This document shows positions 12,887 to 14,094 of a stretch of DNA of 14,094 nucleotides, piece by piece. Origin of the DNA: an uncultured Caulobacteraceae bacterium (GTDB lineage: Bacteria; Pseudomonadota; Alphaproteobacteria; Caulobacterales; Caulobacteraceae); NCBI GenBank assembly GCA_937952995.1, contig CALFYB010000239.1:1-14094 (forward strand), given 5' to 3'. Each line of letters starts with the position of its first letter. The stretch's first letter is position 1. The translations under genes and the position numbers were made by a program. The notes below the pieces were generated by a model, which had not been told where the DNA came from, did no database searches, and was given only the letters and a program-made list of their open reading frames with translations.

Positions 12887-13476
12887 CTGCAGACCACCTC
12901 TGCCTCACGCAGCCAGCCTACGGTGTTTTCATCGTTGAAATACATCCCGCGCAGCCAAGTCTCGCCATCCAGGTCCGCCCGCGCATCCACCCAGAACCGG
13001 ATCGGAAGCGGATGGCCTGCCACCTCGAACATATCCTCGGCAGGGTTTGATCCGTATTGATCACGATTGGCAAAGCCGAATTCGTTGACAAGCTTGCCCA
13101 CCCCGCCCAAGGGCACGGGCCAGGAACAAAAGAACTCGGGGTCGTCGTCGTTGTATTCGGTCTTGTCGTAATCCCACAGGGTGCTGATCTTGCCCTCGCA
13201 GGTCACTTCCGACGCCTTCACCCAGCCGCCATCCTGCGATAAGATCGAGTCCGGATAGATCAACAGCCAGTTTTCGCCCTTGGCTGCCTTGATCTCGCTG
13301 CTTTGCACGATGGTGCCATGCGGCACCTCGGCCAGCCGCTTTTTCCCGCCCGCCTTTGTCACCGTATAAAGCGGGGCTCCATCAGCCGATGTGGCGCGGC
13401 ATTGCGGTGCCACTTCCGATGTTGCGGGCAGGGAAAAGCCCACAAGGGCCGTCACCACAAGAAATGAACGTATCAA
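12883..13476 (-). CDS. exported protein of unknown function, SH3-like repeats
   Basis: I do not recognise a named family. The 197-residue product starts with a signal peptide (MIRSFLVVTALVGFSLPATS, likely cut near residue 20-22), so it should act in the periplasm or outside. Two stretches resemble bacterial SH3 folds: GAPLYTVTKAGGKKRLAEVP...NWLLIYPD...GGWVKASEVTC (~34-95) and a C-terminal one with ADLDGETWLRGMYFNDENTV then GWLREAEVVCS. GWV/GWL-x-x-x-EV endings recur in both halves, suggesting an internal duplication. Cysteines at ~26, 95, 118 and the last-but-one residue could form disulfides. SH3-like domains of this kind often bind cell-wall peptides, but that is inference. The start is the only ATG ahead of the signal peptide. 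It is transcribed divergently from the ABC-F gene. Confidence 0.75.
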   Translation of the reverse strand: MIRSFLVVTALVGFSLPATSEVAPQCRATSADGAPLYTVTKAGGKKRLAEVPHGTIVQSSEIKAAKGENWLLIYPDSILSQDGGWVKASEVTCEGKISTLWDYDKTEYNDDDPEFFCSWPVPLGGVGKLVNEFGFANRDQYGSNPAEDMFEVAGHPLPIRFWVDARADLDGETWLRGMYFNDENTVGWLREAEVVCS

Positions 13477-13584
13477 ACCAGACCTCCGGACCTACTGTGC
13501 AAGGGATATGGCGAAGGGGCCGACCACTCAAATGACAAATCCCGTCAGCTTGACGCGGGGCGCTTGGGCGGCTACCTGCGGCCC
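13477..13584. promoter_or_regulatory. divergent gap between the exported protein gene and the ABC-F gene
   Basis: This 108-bp stretch must hold promoters for both genes. I see no confident -35/-10 pairs, and no strong ribosome binding site before the ABC-F ATG. GGAGGT (+ strand complement near 13,482-13,488) lies just upstream of the leftward gene and serves as its ribosome binding site. Confidence 0.4.
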
Positions 13585-14094
13585 ATGGCACGCGCACCCC
13601 TTCTCCAGCTATCCGGCATCTCGCTGACCTTCGGCGGCAACCCTGTATTTGACGGCCTTGATCTGGTCGTCCAGCCCGGTGACCGGGTGGCCCTTGTGGG
13701 CCGCAACGGCTCTGGCAAGTCCACCTTGATGAAGGTGATGGCGGGGCTGGTTGAACCCGACAAGGGCATCCGCGTGGTGCCGCCAGGCGTGCAAGTCGGC
13801 TATATGGAGCAAGACCCGGATCTTTCGGGCTTTGAAACCTTGGGCGATTACGCCGCCTCGATGCTGCCCGCAGGCGAGGAATACAAGGTGCCGATGGTGG
13901 CCGAGGGGCTGAAATTCAATCCCGAAACACCAGTGGCCACCGCCTCGGGCGGGGAGCGCCGCCGCGCCGCACTGGCCAAGCTGATGGCCGAAGCGCCGGA
14001 ACTGATGCTTTTGGACGAGCCGACCAACCACCTTGATATTCAGGCGATTGAATGGCTTGAGGCCGAGTTGAAAGACACCCGCACCGCCTTTGTG
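13585..14094 (+). CDS. uup: ABC-F family ATPase (Uup-like), N-terminal 170 residues, runs off the window
   Basis: ABC-F proteins are soluble twin-ATPase factors that act on ribosomes or, for Uup, on DNA and translation; they have no membrane domain. The frame is open to the end of the window (170 codons). It shows VFDGLDLVVQPGDRVALVGR, Walker A GRNGSGKST (39-47), a Q-loop at Gln76 (YMEQDPDL), the ABC signature SGGERRRAAL (121-130), Walker B LMLLDE (140-145) and the ABC-F hallmark PTNHLD (146-151). The spacing between Walker A and the signature is short, as in Uup-type members. The ATG at 13585 begins MARAPLLQLSGISLTFGG, a typical N-terminus. The linker and second ATPase domain are beyond the edge, so the subfamily assignment is moderate. 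Confidence 0.85.
   Translation, partial: MARAPLLQLSGISLTFGGNPVFDGLDLVVQPGDRVALVGRNGSGKSTLMKVMAGLVEPDKGIRVVPPGVQVGYMEQDPDLSGFETLGDYAASMLPAGEEYKVPMVAEGLKFNPETPVATASGGERRRAALAKLMAEAPELMLLDEPTNHLDIQAIEWLEAELKDTRTAFV

Overview
This window does not read as one continuous genome. It looks like a contig stitched from three different bacteria, with Illumina adapter sequence still attached at its left end. Positions 1-22 match the TruSeq read-1 adapter. Positions 23 to about 805 carry an ECF-type sigma factor and the start of its anti-sigma factor, in a style that resembles an actinobacterium and with visibly lower GC than the rest. From about 800 to 12,600 is a coherent alphaproteobacterial block, most likely Caulobacterales. 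From about 12,590 to the end is a second alphaproteobacterial genome, most like Rhodobacteraceae.

The central block holds three transcription units. On the minus strand rpsF-rpsR-rplI encode ribosomal proteins S6, S18 and L9, with L9 cut by the left junction. Diverging from it on the plus strand are fabD, fabG, acpP and fabF (type II fatty acid synthesis), followed by the tightly packed mltG-yicC-gmk (peptidoglycan chain termination, RNA metabolism, GMP kinase). Converging on gmk, on the minus strand, is the conserved lptD-surA-pdxA-rsmA cluster: outer membrane LPS transport and protein folding, vitamin B6 synthesis and 16S rRNA dimethylation, with 4-nt overlaps within surA-pdxA-rsmA. lptD is cut by the right junction.

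The right block holds the 3' end of an OlsB-like acyltransferase on the plus strand, an exported protein of unknown function on the minus strand that overlaps it tail to tail, and the 5' half of an ABC-F ATPase that runs off the window.

The regulatory DNA with most structure is the 182 bp before acpP: three GANTC sites (the CcrM methylation motif of Caulobacterales), a long imperfect hairpin and two short inverted repeats. The acpP-fabF gap has a GC-rich terminator-like hairpin and a fourth GANTC site. The rpsF leader carries a hairpin at its ribosome binding site, a 15-bp palindrome and repeated GGACGCC words.

I found no undescribed biological system. The most unusual coding signal, a ribosomal protein L9 fused in frame to a sigma factor, is best explained as a misassembly. 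No tRNA, rRNA, CRISPR array, insertion sequence or prophage is visible.
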